From positions 1 through 40,253 of the forward strand of contig JAUSOU010000129.1 of assembly GCA_030656095.1 (NCBI GenBank): a DNA stretch of 40,253 nucleotides, given 5' to 3'. The position numbers and the translations under genes were made by a program. Of this stretch, positions 6,662 through 15,362 are shown in pieces; position 1 is the stretch's first letter; every line of letters starts with the position of its first letter. Source of the stretch: Thermovirgaceae bacterium (GTDB taxonomy: Bacteria; Synergistota; Synergistia; Synergistales; Thermovirgaceae). The notes under the pieces are model-generated. The model saw nothing but the letters and a program-made list of their open reading frames with translations, ran no database searches and had not been told where the DNA came from.

Positions 6662-8281
6662 TTGACCACGGGACTTTTCTTTAATCTGTTAGGAGGAGTG
6701 GGTCTTTTCCTTTTCGGGATCAAACTGATGGGAGAAGCGCTCCAGGATCTTGCAGGGGATCGTTTGCGCCGTCTGATCTCGGCCCTTACAAGCTCTCCGG
6801 TCAAAGGAATCCTGGTCGGGGCTGCTATCACCGCCCTTATCCAGAGCAGCAGCGCGACGACCGTCATGACGGCCAGCTTCGTTCACGCAGGTCTCATGAC
6901 GCTGAAGCAGTCGATAGGGGTGATCATGGGCGCCGCAATAGGGACCACGATCACCGCGCAGATCATCGCGTTCAAGATCAAGGAGTTCGCTCTTCCGGTG
7001 ATCGGTGTGGGAATGCTCTTCGCTGTCTTCGGCAGGAGCAAGCGCCAGAAATTCATCGGCAACGGGATAGTTGGATTCGGCCTTCTTTTTGTCGGGATAC
7101 AGACCATGGGAAACGCAATGCACTTCCTTCAAGGCCGGCAGGATTTCTTCCTTGCCTTCAGCCATCATCCTCTCATGGGAGTTCTTGCGGGAACAGCCCT
7201 TACCATGCTTGTTCAGTCCAGTTCGGCGACGGTCGGTCTGACGATAGTCATGGCGTCACAGGGCCTGCTCACGCTGGATGCAGCTATCCCTATCCTCTTC
7301 GGCGATAATATCGGAACCACTATCACAGCTGTGCTGGCATCTCTGGGCCTTAACCGTGCGGCAAAGCAGTCGGCATTCGCGCACGTATTCTTCAAGGTGA
7401 TCGGTGTCCTTATCTTCATGATCCTGTTCAGCCCCTTCAAACAGCTGGTCCTTCTGACTTCATCAGACATTGCCAGACAGCTGGCCAACGCTCATACGAT
7501 ATTCAACGTTCTCAATACGATCATTTTCCTTCCGTTCATCGACCCCTTCGTCCGTCTCGTCAAAAAGGTACTTCCGGACGATGGGATTGTCGTCATGATG
7601 GGGCCGAGGTTTCTAGACAGGAACCTGATCTCCGCGTCCCCCATCGCCGCGGTCGAGGCTGTCCGCAAGGAGCTCGTCCGGATGGGCCTTCTCACCCTCG
7701 AGATGGTACGTGACGTCAGGATCGCCTTCCAGAGCAACGACCGCAGGATGATCGAGCAGGTCCTTCAGACCGAGCGCTGCGTAAACGAACTGACCCGTGA
7801 GATCACCTCCTTTTCGACTGATCTGATGCAGGTCAGCCTGCCCCCGGTACTTTCGTCCTCGCTCTCCTTTTACGTCAACGGCGTCGGTGATATTGAAAGG
7901 GTTGGGGATCATGCGGAGAACCTGATCGAACTCTACGAATACAAGATCGAGCACGACCTGCCGTTCTCCGATCTGGCCATGCATGAGTTCGAAGTTATGA
8001 TAGGGCTTTCGGAGAGTGCCCTCAGGCTGGCCGTAGAGGCTTTGGATACCGCGGATGACAAAAAGGCTGAACAGGTTCTGATACTTGAGGAAGAGATCGA
8101 TTCCATGGAGCGGGTTCTCAGGAAGAGCCACATCGAAAGGCTCAACCAGGGGGTCTGCATCCCGGGTTCCGGCGTTATCTTCATCGATATTCTCAGCAAT
8201 CTGGAGAGGGTGGGCGATCACGCCAACAACATCGCCCTGATCGTCAAAGATATCAACGTGGCACGAAACAGGGGGGCCTGA
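6662..8281 (+). CDS. Na+/phosphate cotransporter (NptA/PNaS type) with PhoU-like domain
   Basis: Inner-membrane sodium-coupled phosphate transporter family. The 539-residue protein has two inverted membrane repeats, each with the family motif QSSSAT (residues 61-66 and 185-190), several hydrophobic helices up to about residue 300, and a cytoplasmic helical C-terminus (about 340-539) with two GDxxERVGDHAEN/LERVGDHANN repeats typical of PhoU. The start is TTG 6662, preceded by GGGGGAGA at a good distance; the nearby ATG at 6655 runs into a stop after two codons. uppP starts five bases after the stop. PhoU-type tails may regulate transport by phosphate status; that is inferred. Confidence 0.93.
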   Translation: MTTGLFFNLLGGVGLFLFGIKLMGEALQDLAGDRLRRLISALTSSPVKGILVGAAITALIQSSSATTVMTASFVHAGLMTLKQSIGVIMGAAIGTTITAQIIAFKIKEFALPVIGVGMLFAVFGRSKRQKFIGNGIVGFGLLFVGIQTMGNAMHFLQGRQDFFLAFSHHPLMGVLAGTALTMLVQSSSATVGLTIVMASQGLLTLDAAIPILFGDNIGTTITAVLASLGLNRAAKQSAFAHVFFKVIGVLIFMILFSPFKQLVLLTSSDIARQLANAHTIFNVLNTIIFLPFIDPFVRLVKKVLPDDGIVVMMGPRFLDRNLISASPIAAVEAVRKELVRMGLLTLEMVRDVRIAFQSNDRRMIEQVLQTERCVNELTREITSFSTDLMQVSLPPVLSSSLSFYVNGVGDIERVGDHAENLIELYEYKIEHDLPFSDLAMHEFEVMIGLSESALRLAVEALDTADDKKAEQVLILEEEIDSMERVLRKSHIERLNQGVCIPGSGVIFIDILSNLERVGDHANNIALIVKDINVARNRGA

Positions 8282-8286
8282 TCCGG

Positions 8287-9093
8287 GTGATGTTTCAGTG
8301 CGCGGTTCTGGGGCTTCTGCAGGGGATCACCGAATTTTTGCCGGTCAGCAGCTCCGGCCACCTGGTGATCGCCCAGTCGCTTTTGGGATGGCAGGATCCG
8401 GCAATTGCTTTCGATGTGATGTTGCACCTGGCTACAATGGCCGCGACGATGGTCTATTTTCAAAGGGAGATATTTGATGTAGCGGCAGCCTGGTTCGGTG
8501 GATTGTTCTCCCCAGCACGAAGGGATCTTCCGGGCTGGATGTATGGATGGGGAGTTGTCGCCGGAACTCTTGTAACGGTGGCTGTTGTCCTTATGACGAG
8601 GCCGCTGATCCACCTTTTTTTCGGTTCGACTCTCTTTGTCGGATTCGCCCTGATGATCACCGGTCTGGCGCTCTTTTACGGAAGGACGATCCCCAGGGGG
8701 CGCCTTTCCGTCACGCCGTCTTCAGGGATCAAGGTCGGCCTGGCACAGGGGGTCGCGGCTTTTCCCGGCATTTCCAGGTCCGGTTTCACGATAATTGCCG
8801 GGCTCAGATCGGGTCTGGCTCCGGCTGAAGCCTTTTCCTTCTCGTTCCTTCTTTCTCTTCCCGCCACTCTGGGGGCCGCGATACTTGAGATAGCCGGTTC
8901 GGGAAACAGGGTGGGACTCCTTTCTTCACTGCCTCAGGGTTGGTGGGCCGGGATGATTCTTGCCTTCGTCTCGGGGCTGTTGGCTCTATCCATTCTTCAC
9001 AGGGTTGTCGTCGGAGGGCGCTGGGGGATTTTTGCGGCTTACTGTTTTGCGGCAGGTGGGTTGGTCTTGGCGCTCCATTACATGGGAGGTTGA
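8287..9093 (+). CDS. uppP: Undecaprenyl-diphosphatase (UppP/BacA)
   Basis: Recycles undecaprenyl pyrophosphate to the monophosphate carrier for peptidoglycan and other envelope polymers; overexpression gives bacitracin resistance in other species. The 268-residue polytopic protein carries both signature motifs: LGLLQGITEFLPVSSSGHL near the N-terminus and PGISRSGFTI in the middle (family PGxSRSGaTI). Start choice is GTG 8287 or ATG 8290, one codon apart; GGGGGG upstream favours the GTG spacing slightly. It sits tightly between the phosphate transporter and a small DUF4321 gene, consistent with cotranscription. Confidence 0.95.
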   Translation: MMFQCAVLGLLQGITEFLPVSSSGHLVIAQSLLGWQDPAIAFDVMLHLATMAATMVYFQREIFDVAAAWFGGLFSPARRDLPGWMYGWGVVAGTLVTVAVVLMTRPLIHLFFGSTLFVGFALMITGLALFYGRTIPRGRLSVTPSSGIKVGLAQGVAAFPGISRSGFTIIAGLRSGLAPAEAFSFSFLLSLPATLGAAILEIAGSGNRVGLLSSLPQGWWAGMILAFVSGLLALSILHRVVVGGRWGIFAAYCFAAGGLVLALHYMGG

Positions 9094-9098
9094 GAAAG

Positions 9099-9341
9099 AT
9101 GGCGAGGCTTGGCTCATCAAGATGGTGGATCCTTGTTCTGTGCATAATTCTGGGAGGCTTTATCGGAGTCTACCTTCAGAGGTTCCCTCTCACTGAAGGT
9201 TATTTCCGCGACATTCTCAACATTGGTTTTGATATCGGTGATGTGGATCTTCTGTTCATCAGGTTCGGGTTCAAACTCTTTCTTCGCTTCAACCTCGGGA
9301 CGTTCATTGGCGGGGTAGTCGGCGTTCTGATGATCAGATGA
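9099..9341 (+). CDS. DUF4321-type small membrane protein
   Basis: An 80-residue protein with an N-terminal membrane helix (WWILVLCIILGGFIGVYL) and a second hydrophobic glycine-rich segment at the C-terminus (LGTFIGGVVGVLMIR); between them lies a short segment with FGFKLFLRFNLGT. This matches the DUF4321 pattern known from Clostridia and Synergistota, often beside maf. No function is established. ATG 9099 has GGGAGGT six to eight bases upstream. Its TGA overlaps the maf start as ATGA (9338-9341), implying translational coupling. Confidence 0.82.
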   Translation: MARLGSSRWWILVLCIILGGFIGVYLQRFPLTEGYFRDILNIGFDIGDVDLLFIRFGFKLFLRFNLGTFIGGVVGVLMIR

Positions 9342-9949
9342 GTTCTGGTAATAATTTCCCCTTTGAAGTGATCCTGGCCTCGGCCAGTCCTCGAAGGGAG
9401 TCACTCCTGAGAGACCTCGGTTGGGACTTTCGCATAGTGCCCCCAAATGTCGAAGAGAGCCTTCTGGATGGGGTCCCTCCTTCGGAGCAGGCGGTACGTC
9501 TTGCATCAGAGAAGGCCGATTCGGTCTGCGCTGGTTTTCCGGATGCTCTTGTTATAGCCGCCGACACCATCGTTGTCCTTGAAAAAGAAATACTCGGAAA
9601 ACCACGAGATCCCGATGATGCGATCCGGATGCTCTCTCTTCTTGCAGGGAAGACCCATTCGGTGATCACCGGGATTGCGGTCAGGTTCAAGGGGCGCTCC
9701 GCCTCGGGCTCCGAGATGACCAGGGTCACTTTCAGGGATCTGTCCGATCACGAGGTCAGGGCTTACTACAGCGGAGGTGAGAGCATGGACAAGGCGGGAG
9801 CGTATGCCATCCAGGGGTGGGGTTCCCTTCTTGTCAGCTCGATCGAAGGTTGTTATTTCAACGTTGTGGGCTTGCCCCTTTACAGGCTGAGCAGGCTTCT
9901 TGAAGAGACAGGTATCGATTTGAAGCGGCAATGGGGGGTGCGGACATGA
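9338..9949 (+). CDS. maf: Maf family nucleotide pyrophosphatase
   Basis: Hydrolyses non-canonical or modified NTPs (dTTP/UTP or m7GTP type) to monophosphates; historically called a septum-formation inhibitor. The 203-residue protein has the family pattern: ILASASPRRESLL at the N-terminus, an ASEKADSV segment, the catalytic AADTIVVLEKEILGKP, and SVITGIAVR followed by Y-rich KAGAYAIQGWGSLLV. The subfamily cannot be fixed by eye. Starts by ATGA overlap with DUF4321 and ends by ATGA overlap with the next gene, so it is inside an operon. Confidence 0.95.
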   Translation: MSSGNNFPFEVILASASPRRESLLRDLGWDFRIVPPNVEESLLDGVPPSEQAVRLASEKADSVCAGFPDALVIAADTIVVLEKEILGKPRDPDDAIRMLSLLAGKTHSVITGIAVRFKGRSASGSEMTRVTFRDLSDHEVRAYYSGGESMDKAGAYAIQGWGSLLVSSIEGCYFNVVGLPLYRLSRLLEETGIDLKRQWGVRT

Positions 9950-11856
9950 GGATCAGGCAGGGAAATCTCCTTCTAATTGGTTTGGCGATAGTTGCGGTTT
10001 TGGGAGCAGCGGGGCTGATCCCCCGTATAGCTGCGGAGCGTTCCAACGGTGTCGCGGCTATCGTCACAGATATGAGGGATGTGGCAAATATCGCCAGAGA
10101 GTCGGGGATCCCGGTTTCCCAGGCTTTGGGCGAACTTCGGTCAAAGGGTCTGACCGGGGTGGCTGTAGGAGAGCTGACGGGACAGGAACTCCTTTCTGGC
10201 ATGCTGCCTGTTGAATATGGATCCGTGGAAAATCTTGCCCGAGGGGATATGCCGGAGGGCCTCTGGCCCGACTCCGCGGCAATCTTCCTGAAACCCGGTT
10301 CCCCTTATTCGAAAGATATAGAGCTTTTTGTCTCCCGCAAGTTCCCGGGGAGCAGAGCCGTTCCCTTCAAGGGGGGCACGCTTCATGTCCTCCCTCTTTC
10401 GCTGGGGGAAACCCTGGAGTCAGGCATTCTTCCGGACTACCTTCTTTTTGAATTGCTCAGGGATATCGACATTCCGGTCATATACCGCCCAGGTGCCACT
10501 CCGGGAGTTCCCGGAGAAGATGTCGCAAACGCCATGGCTCTTGTCCTGGATTCGAAGCCGGGGATCAGGAGTGTTGTTCCGGCCGGTTTCTTTGTGGCGG
10601 GCTACCCGGAACTCGAGCCCGTTTCGAGGCTTTTGCGCGAGCGGGGGATAACCGTCGCCAAGGTTGAATTCTCCCAGCAGATAGGCATAGGTTTCCTTGA
10701 AAGGGATCTTTTCCCGAAAATTCTTTCCCTCCACAGTGTTCGCAGGGAGGAGATACTGAGCAGTGGTCTGACGAGGGACGACCTGGTCGAGAGGTTTGTG
10801 AGGGCCTCAAGAGAGCGCTCCGTACAGCTGCTTTACATCAGGCCTTCGGATCTTCTTTCGGGCTCGAGGCTGGAGCGCTTCGGCGATGAATGCGGGAGAA
10901 TTTCCGGGCGGCTCGAAAAGCTCGGCATCAAAATGGGCTGGCCGGACACGCTTCCTCTCCGGAGGACGGGCATCGTATCTGCTTTGGCATGCGCCCTTGC
11001 ACTGGTAGTGCTTTCGCTGAGAACAGGCTCCAGGATGTCCGGACGTGAGGAAGAAAATGTCGGGCTGAAAACCGTCCTTGTGATAATCGTGATAGCGGGT
11101 GTTCTTGCGGCAGTAATGCTGCGTGTTTCACTTGCGGCACGGCTTTCGGGGGCGCTGTTGGCGGCCCTTGCGGCCACGGAAGCTTCTTTCACGGCCCTGG
11201 AAGGGCACAGGAGACCCATAAGGGGTGTTCTGTCGGGAGTCTTCGTGGCGGTCGCCTCGGGGCTTGCAATAGCAGCCTTCTTCGGAACGCCGTGGTACAT
11301 GCTTCGCATGGGATCCTTTTCGGGCGTCAAGGCGACGCTCCTGCTTCCCCCTCTTCTGATCCTGATCCATGACCTTAAAAAACGGGTTCACCCAGAGTCG
11401 CTTGCCAGCGTCCTTTCGCGTCCACCGATCTGGGGAGAGCTTGCCATCATAGGCGGGCTTGTAGCCGCCGCCGGCCTGGTGGTATTCAGAAGCGGAAACG
11501 TCTCTTTCGTGCCGGGGTGGGAGATACGATTCCGCGAGCTCCTTGAGCAGCTGCTTATCGCAAGGCCGCGTACCAAGGAGATCTTCGTCGGCTACCCCGC
11601 TCTGGTGCTCTGGTTCACAGTCAGGCGCATGGACATCTGGCCCAAGTATCGCGAGGTATTCAGAATTGGGGCTACTCTGGCCTTTTCGTCCGTAGTCAAC
11701 AGCTTCTGCCACTTCCACACCCACATCCTTTTCATCCTGCTGCGGGTTTTCAACGGACTGTGGACCGGGTTGCTTGCAGGTGCGGTCATGGCGGCCATTC
11801 TTGTTTTTCTTCTACTGCCAGCCTGGCGAAGATGGCAGGGGGTCATCGCGGGGTGA
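9946..11856 (+). CDS. DUF5693-like polytopic membrane protein
   Basis: A 636-residue protein. After an N-terminal membrane helix (about residues 6-28) comes a large extracytoplasmic region (about 30-335) with internal repeats of an alpha/beta look, then about seven to eight hydrophobic helices to the end, including an HFHTHILF segment near the C-terminus. I place it in the DUF5693 group, which in Firmicutes and Synergistota commonly precedes csaB, as here. The role is unknown; the context suggests export, assembly or modification of a cell-surface polymer. The start is taken as ATG 9946, overlapping the maf stop as ATGA, with GGGGGGTG just upstream; ATG 9931 in the same frame is less likely. 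Confidence 0.72.
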   Translation: MRIRQGNLLLIGLAIVAVLGAAGLIPRIAAERSNGVAAIVTDMRDVANIARESGIPVSQALGELRSKGLTGVAVGELTGQELLSGMLPVEYGSVENLARGDMPEGLWPDSAAIFLKPGSPYSKDIELFVSRKFPGSRAVPFKGGTLHVLPLSLGETLESGILPDYLLFELLRDIDIPVIYRPGATPGVPGEDVANAMALVLDSKPGIRSVVPAGFFVAGYPELEPVSRLLRERGITVAKVEFSQQIGIGFLERDLFPKILSLHSVRREEILSSGLTRDDLVERFVRASRERSVQLLYIRPSDLLSGSRLERFGDECGRISGRLEKLGIKMGWPDTLPLRRTGIVSALACALALVVLSLRTGSRMSGREEENVGLKTVLVIIVIAGVLAAVMLRVSLAARLSGALLAALAATEASFTALEGHRRPIRGVLSGVFVAVASGLAIAAFFGTPWYMLRMGSFSGVKATLLLPPLLILIHDLKKRVHPESLASVLSRPPIWGELAIIGGLVAAAGLVVFRSGNVSFVPGWEIRFRELLEQLLIARPRTKEIFVGYPALVLWFTVRRMDIWPKYREVFRIGATLAFSSVVNSFCHFHTHILFILLRVFNGLWTGLLAGAVMAAILVFLLLPAWRRWQGVIAG

Positions 11857-12872
11857 AGCGCCCCATAGACGTGACTCTTTGCGGTTACTACGGTTTCGGC
11901 AACCTTGGTGACGAGTTGATCGCCGCTGGCCTGGTGTCGCTGTTGGAAAAGAACGGGGTTTTGAGAGAGCGAATAGCAATAATGACGGCCTCTTGGACCG
12001 GAAAACAGAGCCCGGATGGAGTTCTGGCAGTCGACAGGTGGAGGCCGGATCGCGTCCTGTCGACTCTCAGATCCAGCAGAACGCTTCTTCTGGGCGGCGG
12101 AGGCCTTTTCCAGGATTCAACCAGTATCCGGTCGTGCATATACTATTGGGCCGTGACAAGAATGGCCCGCGCAACCGGCTGCCTCCCCTGGGCGTTCGGG
12201 CAGTCCATAGGACCCCTCAAGAGTTCGCTTGCCGCAACTTTTGCGCGTAATGCTCTCGCCTTGTGTGCCTCCAGGGCGGTGCGGGACGAGGGCTCAATGG
12301 AATGGCTGACGAGGTGGGATCTTGAGGGGGAAATAACCCCGGATCCGGTGATCGCTCTTTCCGGCTCGCTGGATAAATGCGATACCAAAGGAAAGTATCT
12401 GCTTGTTAATCTTCGCCCTTGGCGCGGCGGCATATCCGCTGCCGCTGCCGGGGCAGCGGCAGCGATTGCAGGGGAAATGGGCATCCCGTTGCTGGGTGTT
12501 GCGCTTTCGGAAGATGACGTGAAGGTGATGGAGGAGCTTCGTGACGGCGGAGTCTTCAGGCCTGAGGAGATCACCCTCGTACGTTCCATGGATGACGCGA
12601 GATCTGTTTGGTGTTCCGGCCGCGGGGCAGTGGGTATGAGACTCCACTTTTGCGTTATTTCGGCCCTGGCCAATATTCCATGTGTGGCGATCCCCTATGA
12701 CCCCAAGGTCTCCTGGTTCGCAAGGGATTGGGGTCTTCCTGTCTGGGAGGGGGATGGCCCTTTGCCCTTTATGACGATCGGCACAGATCACAGGGAGCGG
12801 ATTTTTAAGGCGTCGAAAGTTCTTGAAGATGCTTTTGGCAGGATACTTGGTACTGTTCTGGAGAGGGAGTGA
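11853..12872 (+). CDS. csaB: Polysaccharide pyruvyl transferase CsaB
   Basis: Transfers pyruvate from phosphoenolpyruvate to a sugar of the secondary cell-wall polymer, making the ketal recognised by S-layer SLH domains in characterised systems. The 339-residue protein begins with VTLCGYYGFGNLGDE, the family signature, followed by LLLGGGGLFQD, the WAFGQSIGPL segment, AVRDEGS and TPDPV, and ends with GMRLHFCVISAL, the conserved histidine region. GTG 11853 overlaps the previous stop as GTGA, with AGGGGGT upstream; ATG 11832 is an alternative. A run of eight alanines around one glycine (AAAAGAAAA) is encoded by a perfect GC palindrome at 12437-12464. Confidence 0.9.
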   Translation: MKRPIDVTLCGYYGFGNLGDELIAAGLVSLLEKNGVLRERIAIMTASWTGKQSPDGVLAVDRWRPDRVLSTLRSSRTLLLGGGGLFQDSTSIRSCIYYWAVTRMARATGCLPWAFGQSIGPLKSSLAATFARNALALCASRAVRDEGSMEWLTRWDLEGEITPDPVIALSGSLDKCDTKGKYLLVNLRPWRGGISAAAAGAAAAIAGEMGIPLLGVALSEDDVKVMEELRDGGVFRPEEITLVRSMDDARSVWCSGRGAVGMRLHFCVISALANIPCVAIPYDPKVSWFARDWGLPVWEGDGPLPFMTIGTDHRERIFKASKVLEDAFGRILGTVLERE

Positions 12873-12876
12873 AAAA

Positions 12877-13728
12877 GTGGAGATTTCTCAAAGACGCGCC
12901 CTTGAAAGAACTGCCATTGAAGTCAGAAAAGATGTCGTAAGGATGATCGGAGTGGCCAGATCCGGCTACGTCGCATCGTCTCTCTCCGCAGTAGACATCC
13001 TCGTTTTCATGTACTGGAGGCTTCTGAACATCCGGCCGGAGGAGCCTCGCATGTACGACAGGGATCGTATGGTTCTAAGCAAGGGGCATGCATGCCCGGC
13101 GCTTTATGCGGTTCTTGCGAACAGGGGCTTCTTCGACAGGAAGGAGCTCTGGAACTTCAGACGCCTTGGATCGATGCTTCAGGGGCATCCGGAAACGCCC
13201 AGGACCCCCGGTATCGACGCTCCAGGCGGATCTCTCGGAATGGGTCTCGGGCTTTCCAACGGCGTTGCCCTTGCGCTTCGCCTGGACGGTGTCGGTTCAC
13301 GGGTTTTCTGTCTTCTTGGGGACGGAGAGCTACAGGAGGGCGCGGTTTGGGAGTCGGCGATGCAGACTGCCAATCTTGGTCTTGGAGGCGTTACTGCGAT
13401 CGTCGATCTGAATGGGATCCAGATGGACGGTAAAGTCGTATCGATCAAGAAAATTGAACCCGTGAAGGAAAAGTTTGAATCATTCGGATGGAGATCCGTT
13501 CATGCGGATGGTCACGACATGGAGGATCTTGAGAGGGCTTTTTCCGTTGCTTTATCGGATTCCATACCAAGTGTCATCCTCGCAGAGACGATCCCGGGAA
13601 AGGGGTTCTCAATGGCTGAAAAGGGCCTCATCGGGTCCTCGAGGCCGCTGGACAGGGAGATGATGGAACAGGCCCTGCGGGAGCTTGAGTCTGCGACAAA
13701 GAGCTTTGACGGGGAGGAAGTGCGGTGA
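12877..13728 (+). CDS. Transketolase, N-terminal (TPP-binding) subunit
   Basis: Half of a split transketolase of the non-oxidative pentose phosphate pathway, which moves two-carbon units between sugar phosphates. The 283-residue product has LSKGHACPALYA, the GHPE and GSLGMGLGLSNG segments, and the thiamine-diphosphate/Mg motif GDGELQEG ending in VDLNGIQMDG. I chose GTG 12877 (VEISQRRAL), four bases after csaB, with GAGGGAG upstream; an earlier ATG at 12823 overlaps csaB and adds an unrelated stretch. It overlaps the C-terminal subunit gene as GTGA at 13725-13728. Confidence 0.94.
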   Translation: MEISQRRALERTAIEVRKDVVRMIGVARSGYVASSLSAVDILVFMYWRLLNIRPEEPRMYDRDRMVLSKGHACPALYAVLANRGFFDRKELWNFRRLGSMLQGHPETPRTPGIDAPGGSLGMGLGLSNGVALALRLDGVGSRVFCLLGDGELQEGAVWESAMQTANLGLGGVTAIVDLNGIQMDGKVVSIKKIEPVKEKFESFGWRSVHADGHDMEDLERAFSVALSDSIPSVILAETIPGKGFSMAEKGLIGSSRPLDREMMEQALRELESATKSFDGEEVR

Positions 13729-14663
13729 GAAGCACTCTGGATGGTTTTGGGGAAGGGCTTCTGGAGCTTGGACGACAGCGGGGTGATGTTGTCGTTCTTC
13801 ATGCCGACTCGGGCGAATCAGCCAGGATATCTCCTTTTGCGGATGCTTTTCCGGAAAGATCTTTCAACTTCGGGATCTCGGAACAGGACATGGTGATGAC
13901 AGCCGCGGGGCTCTCCCTGACCGGCAAGATGCCTTTTGCCTGTTCGTTTGCGGCATTTCTTACCACCAGAGCCTTCGACCAGATAAGAACATGTCTTGCC
14001 ATCCCCTGCCTTGGCGCGGTCCTTGTGGGTACGCACTCCGGTCTTGCCGCAGGAGAGGACGGTGTTTCTCACCAGATGAACCAGGATATCGCGCTGATGC
14101 GGAGCCTGCCAAACATGTCGGTCATGATCCCACCGGACGCCGATTCCGCTTTCCGGATGGTTTTTGTCGCTTCCCAACACCCAGGTCCAGTTTACCTCCG
14201 CCTTGGCGGGGAACAAGTTCCAGATATCGAGGGAACCAAAGAGGCGGAGCTCAGGGTGGGCGGCGGACGCCTTTTAAGAGAGGGTGACGGGGTCACCATC
14301 TGTGCCTGTGGTATCATGGTCCACGAAGCGCTGAGGGCCGCCGAAATTCTTTCGAAACAGGGGATCAGCGCAGAGGTAATAGACTGTTTCAGCGTCAAGC
14401 CGCTTCCCTCCCAGTTGATCCTGGCCTCCCTGCGAAGGACGGGGTGTTGTGTGATCGCTGAGGAACACAACGTTATCGGAGGTCTTTGCGAGGCCGTTGC
14501 CGGGCTTGCTGCAGGCGAAAATCCGGTTCCCATGAGATATGTCGCAATATCCGACAGATATGGCCAGAGCGGCGCTCCGCAGGAGCTCCGGGAGTACTAC
14601 GGATTGACCTTCCGTGAGATTGTCGGGGCTGCTGCCCAGATATGGTCTATGCGCAGGAGGTAG
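13725..14663 (+). CDS. Transketolase, C-terminal subunit
   Basis: Pyrimidine-binding and C-terminal domains of the split transketolase, working as a heteromer with the product of the preceding gene. The 312-residue protein shows the family motifs GISEQDMV (catalytic glutamate for TPP), FAAFLTTRAFDQIR, GTHSGLAAGEDGVSHQ, and the C-terminal domain starting at VTICACGIMV, with VIAEEHNVIGG. Starts at GTG 13725 inside the stop of the N-subunit gene, so the two are translationally coupled. Ends three bases before ftsE. The low-specificity 1-deoxyxylulose-5-phosphate synthase family is related, but the split layout and length favour transketolase. Confidence 0.93.
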   Translation: MRSTLDGFGEGLLELGRQRGDVVVLHADSGESARISPFADAFPERSFNFGISEQDMVMTAAGLSLTGKMPFACSFAAFLTTRAFDQIRTCLAIPCLGAVLVGTHSGLAAGEDGVSHQMNQDIALMRSLPNMSVMIPPDADSAFRMVFVASQHPGPVYLRLGGEQVPDIEGTKEAELRVGGGRLLREGDGVTICACGIMVHEALRAAEILSKQGISAEVIDCFSVKPLPSQLILASLRRTGCCVIAEEHNVIGGLCEAVAGLAAGENPVPMRYVAISDRYGQSGAPQELREYYGLTFREIVGAAAQIWSMRRR

Positions 14664-14666
14664 GAG

Positions 14667-15362
14667 ATGGAGATACGCTTTGCGGGTGTCACGAAGCAGT
14701 TTTCCCCTGATATTGTCGCTCTCCAGGATCTCTTCCTGACGATCGCAAAGGGAGAGTTTGTCTATCTTGTCGGGCCAACCGGCTCCGGCAAGACGACTCT
14801 ATTGAGACTTGTAACGCGGGAAGTGCTCCCGACCAAGGGACAGGTCACGGTAGGGGATATCAACATCCGCAAGATAGCCTCATACGATCTGGCGTACCTC
14901 AGAAGGGACATAGGGGTGGTATTTCAGGATTTCAGGCTGCTTCCCCACCTGACTGTCTACGAGAACGTGGCCTTTGTGCAGGAGGCCATCGGTGTTCCGC
15001 CAACCGACGTGCAGAAGAGGACCAACGATGTGCTGGACAGGCTTGGACTTTGGCGAAGGCGCTTTCTCTACCCCGAACAGATCTCCGGGGGAGAACAGCA
15101 GAGAGTTGCCATAGGAAGGGCCATTGCCAACTCTCCGTCGATCCTCCTTGCCGACGAGCCGACCGGCAACCTGGACATTCACACCGCTGAGGAGATAATG
15201 CAGCTTCTGCTTTCGATAAACGCGTCCGGGACAACGGTGATGGTCGCAACACATAACCAGTACATCGTTGATGCCTACAGGCAGAGGGTTATCGAGCTCC
15301 GGAAGGGGCGCATGGTCCGGGACGACAAGAAGGGCAGGTACGAGGTCGATGGCGACCTTTAG
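14667..15362 (+). CDS. ftsE: Cell division ATP-binding protein FtsE
   Basis: ABC ATPase partner of FtsX at the division septum; ATP cycling is transmitted through FtsX to activate peptidoglycan hydrolases. The 231 residues contain Walker [10 protein letters not shown] (about 36-44), Q-loop [10 protein letters not shown], signature [13 protein letters not shown], Walker [13 protein letters not shown] and the switch His in VATHNQ. The VFQDFRLLP version of the Q-loop is characteristic of FtsE. It begins three bases after the transketolase stop and overlaps ftsX by 14 bases. Confidence 0.96.
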   Translation: MEIRFAGVTKQFSPDIVALQDLFLTIAKGEFVYLVGPTGSGKTTLLRLVTREVLPTKGQVTVGDINIRKIASYDLAYLRRDIGVVFQDFRLLPHLTVYENVAFVQEAIGVPPTDVQKRTNDVLDRLGLWRRRFLYPEQISGGEQQRVAIGRAIANSPSILLADEPTGNLDIHTAEEIMQLLLSINASGTTVMVATHNQYIVDAYRQRVIELRKGRMVRDDKKGRYEVDGDL

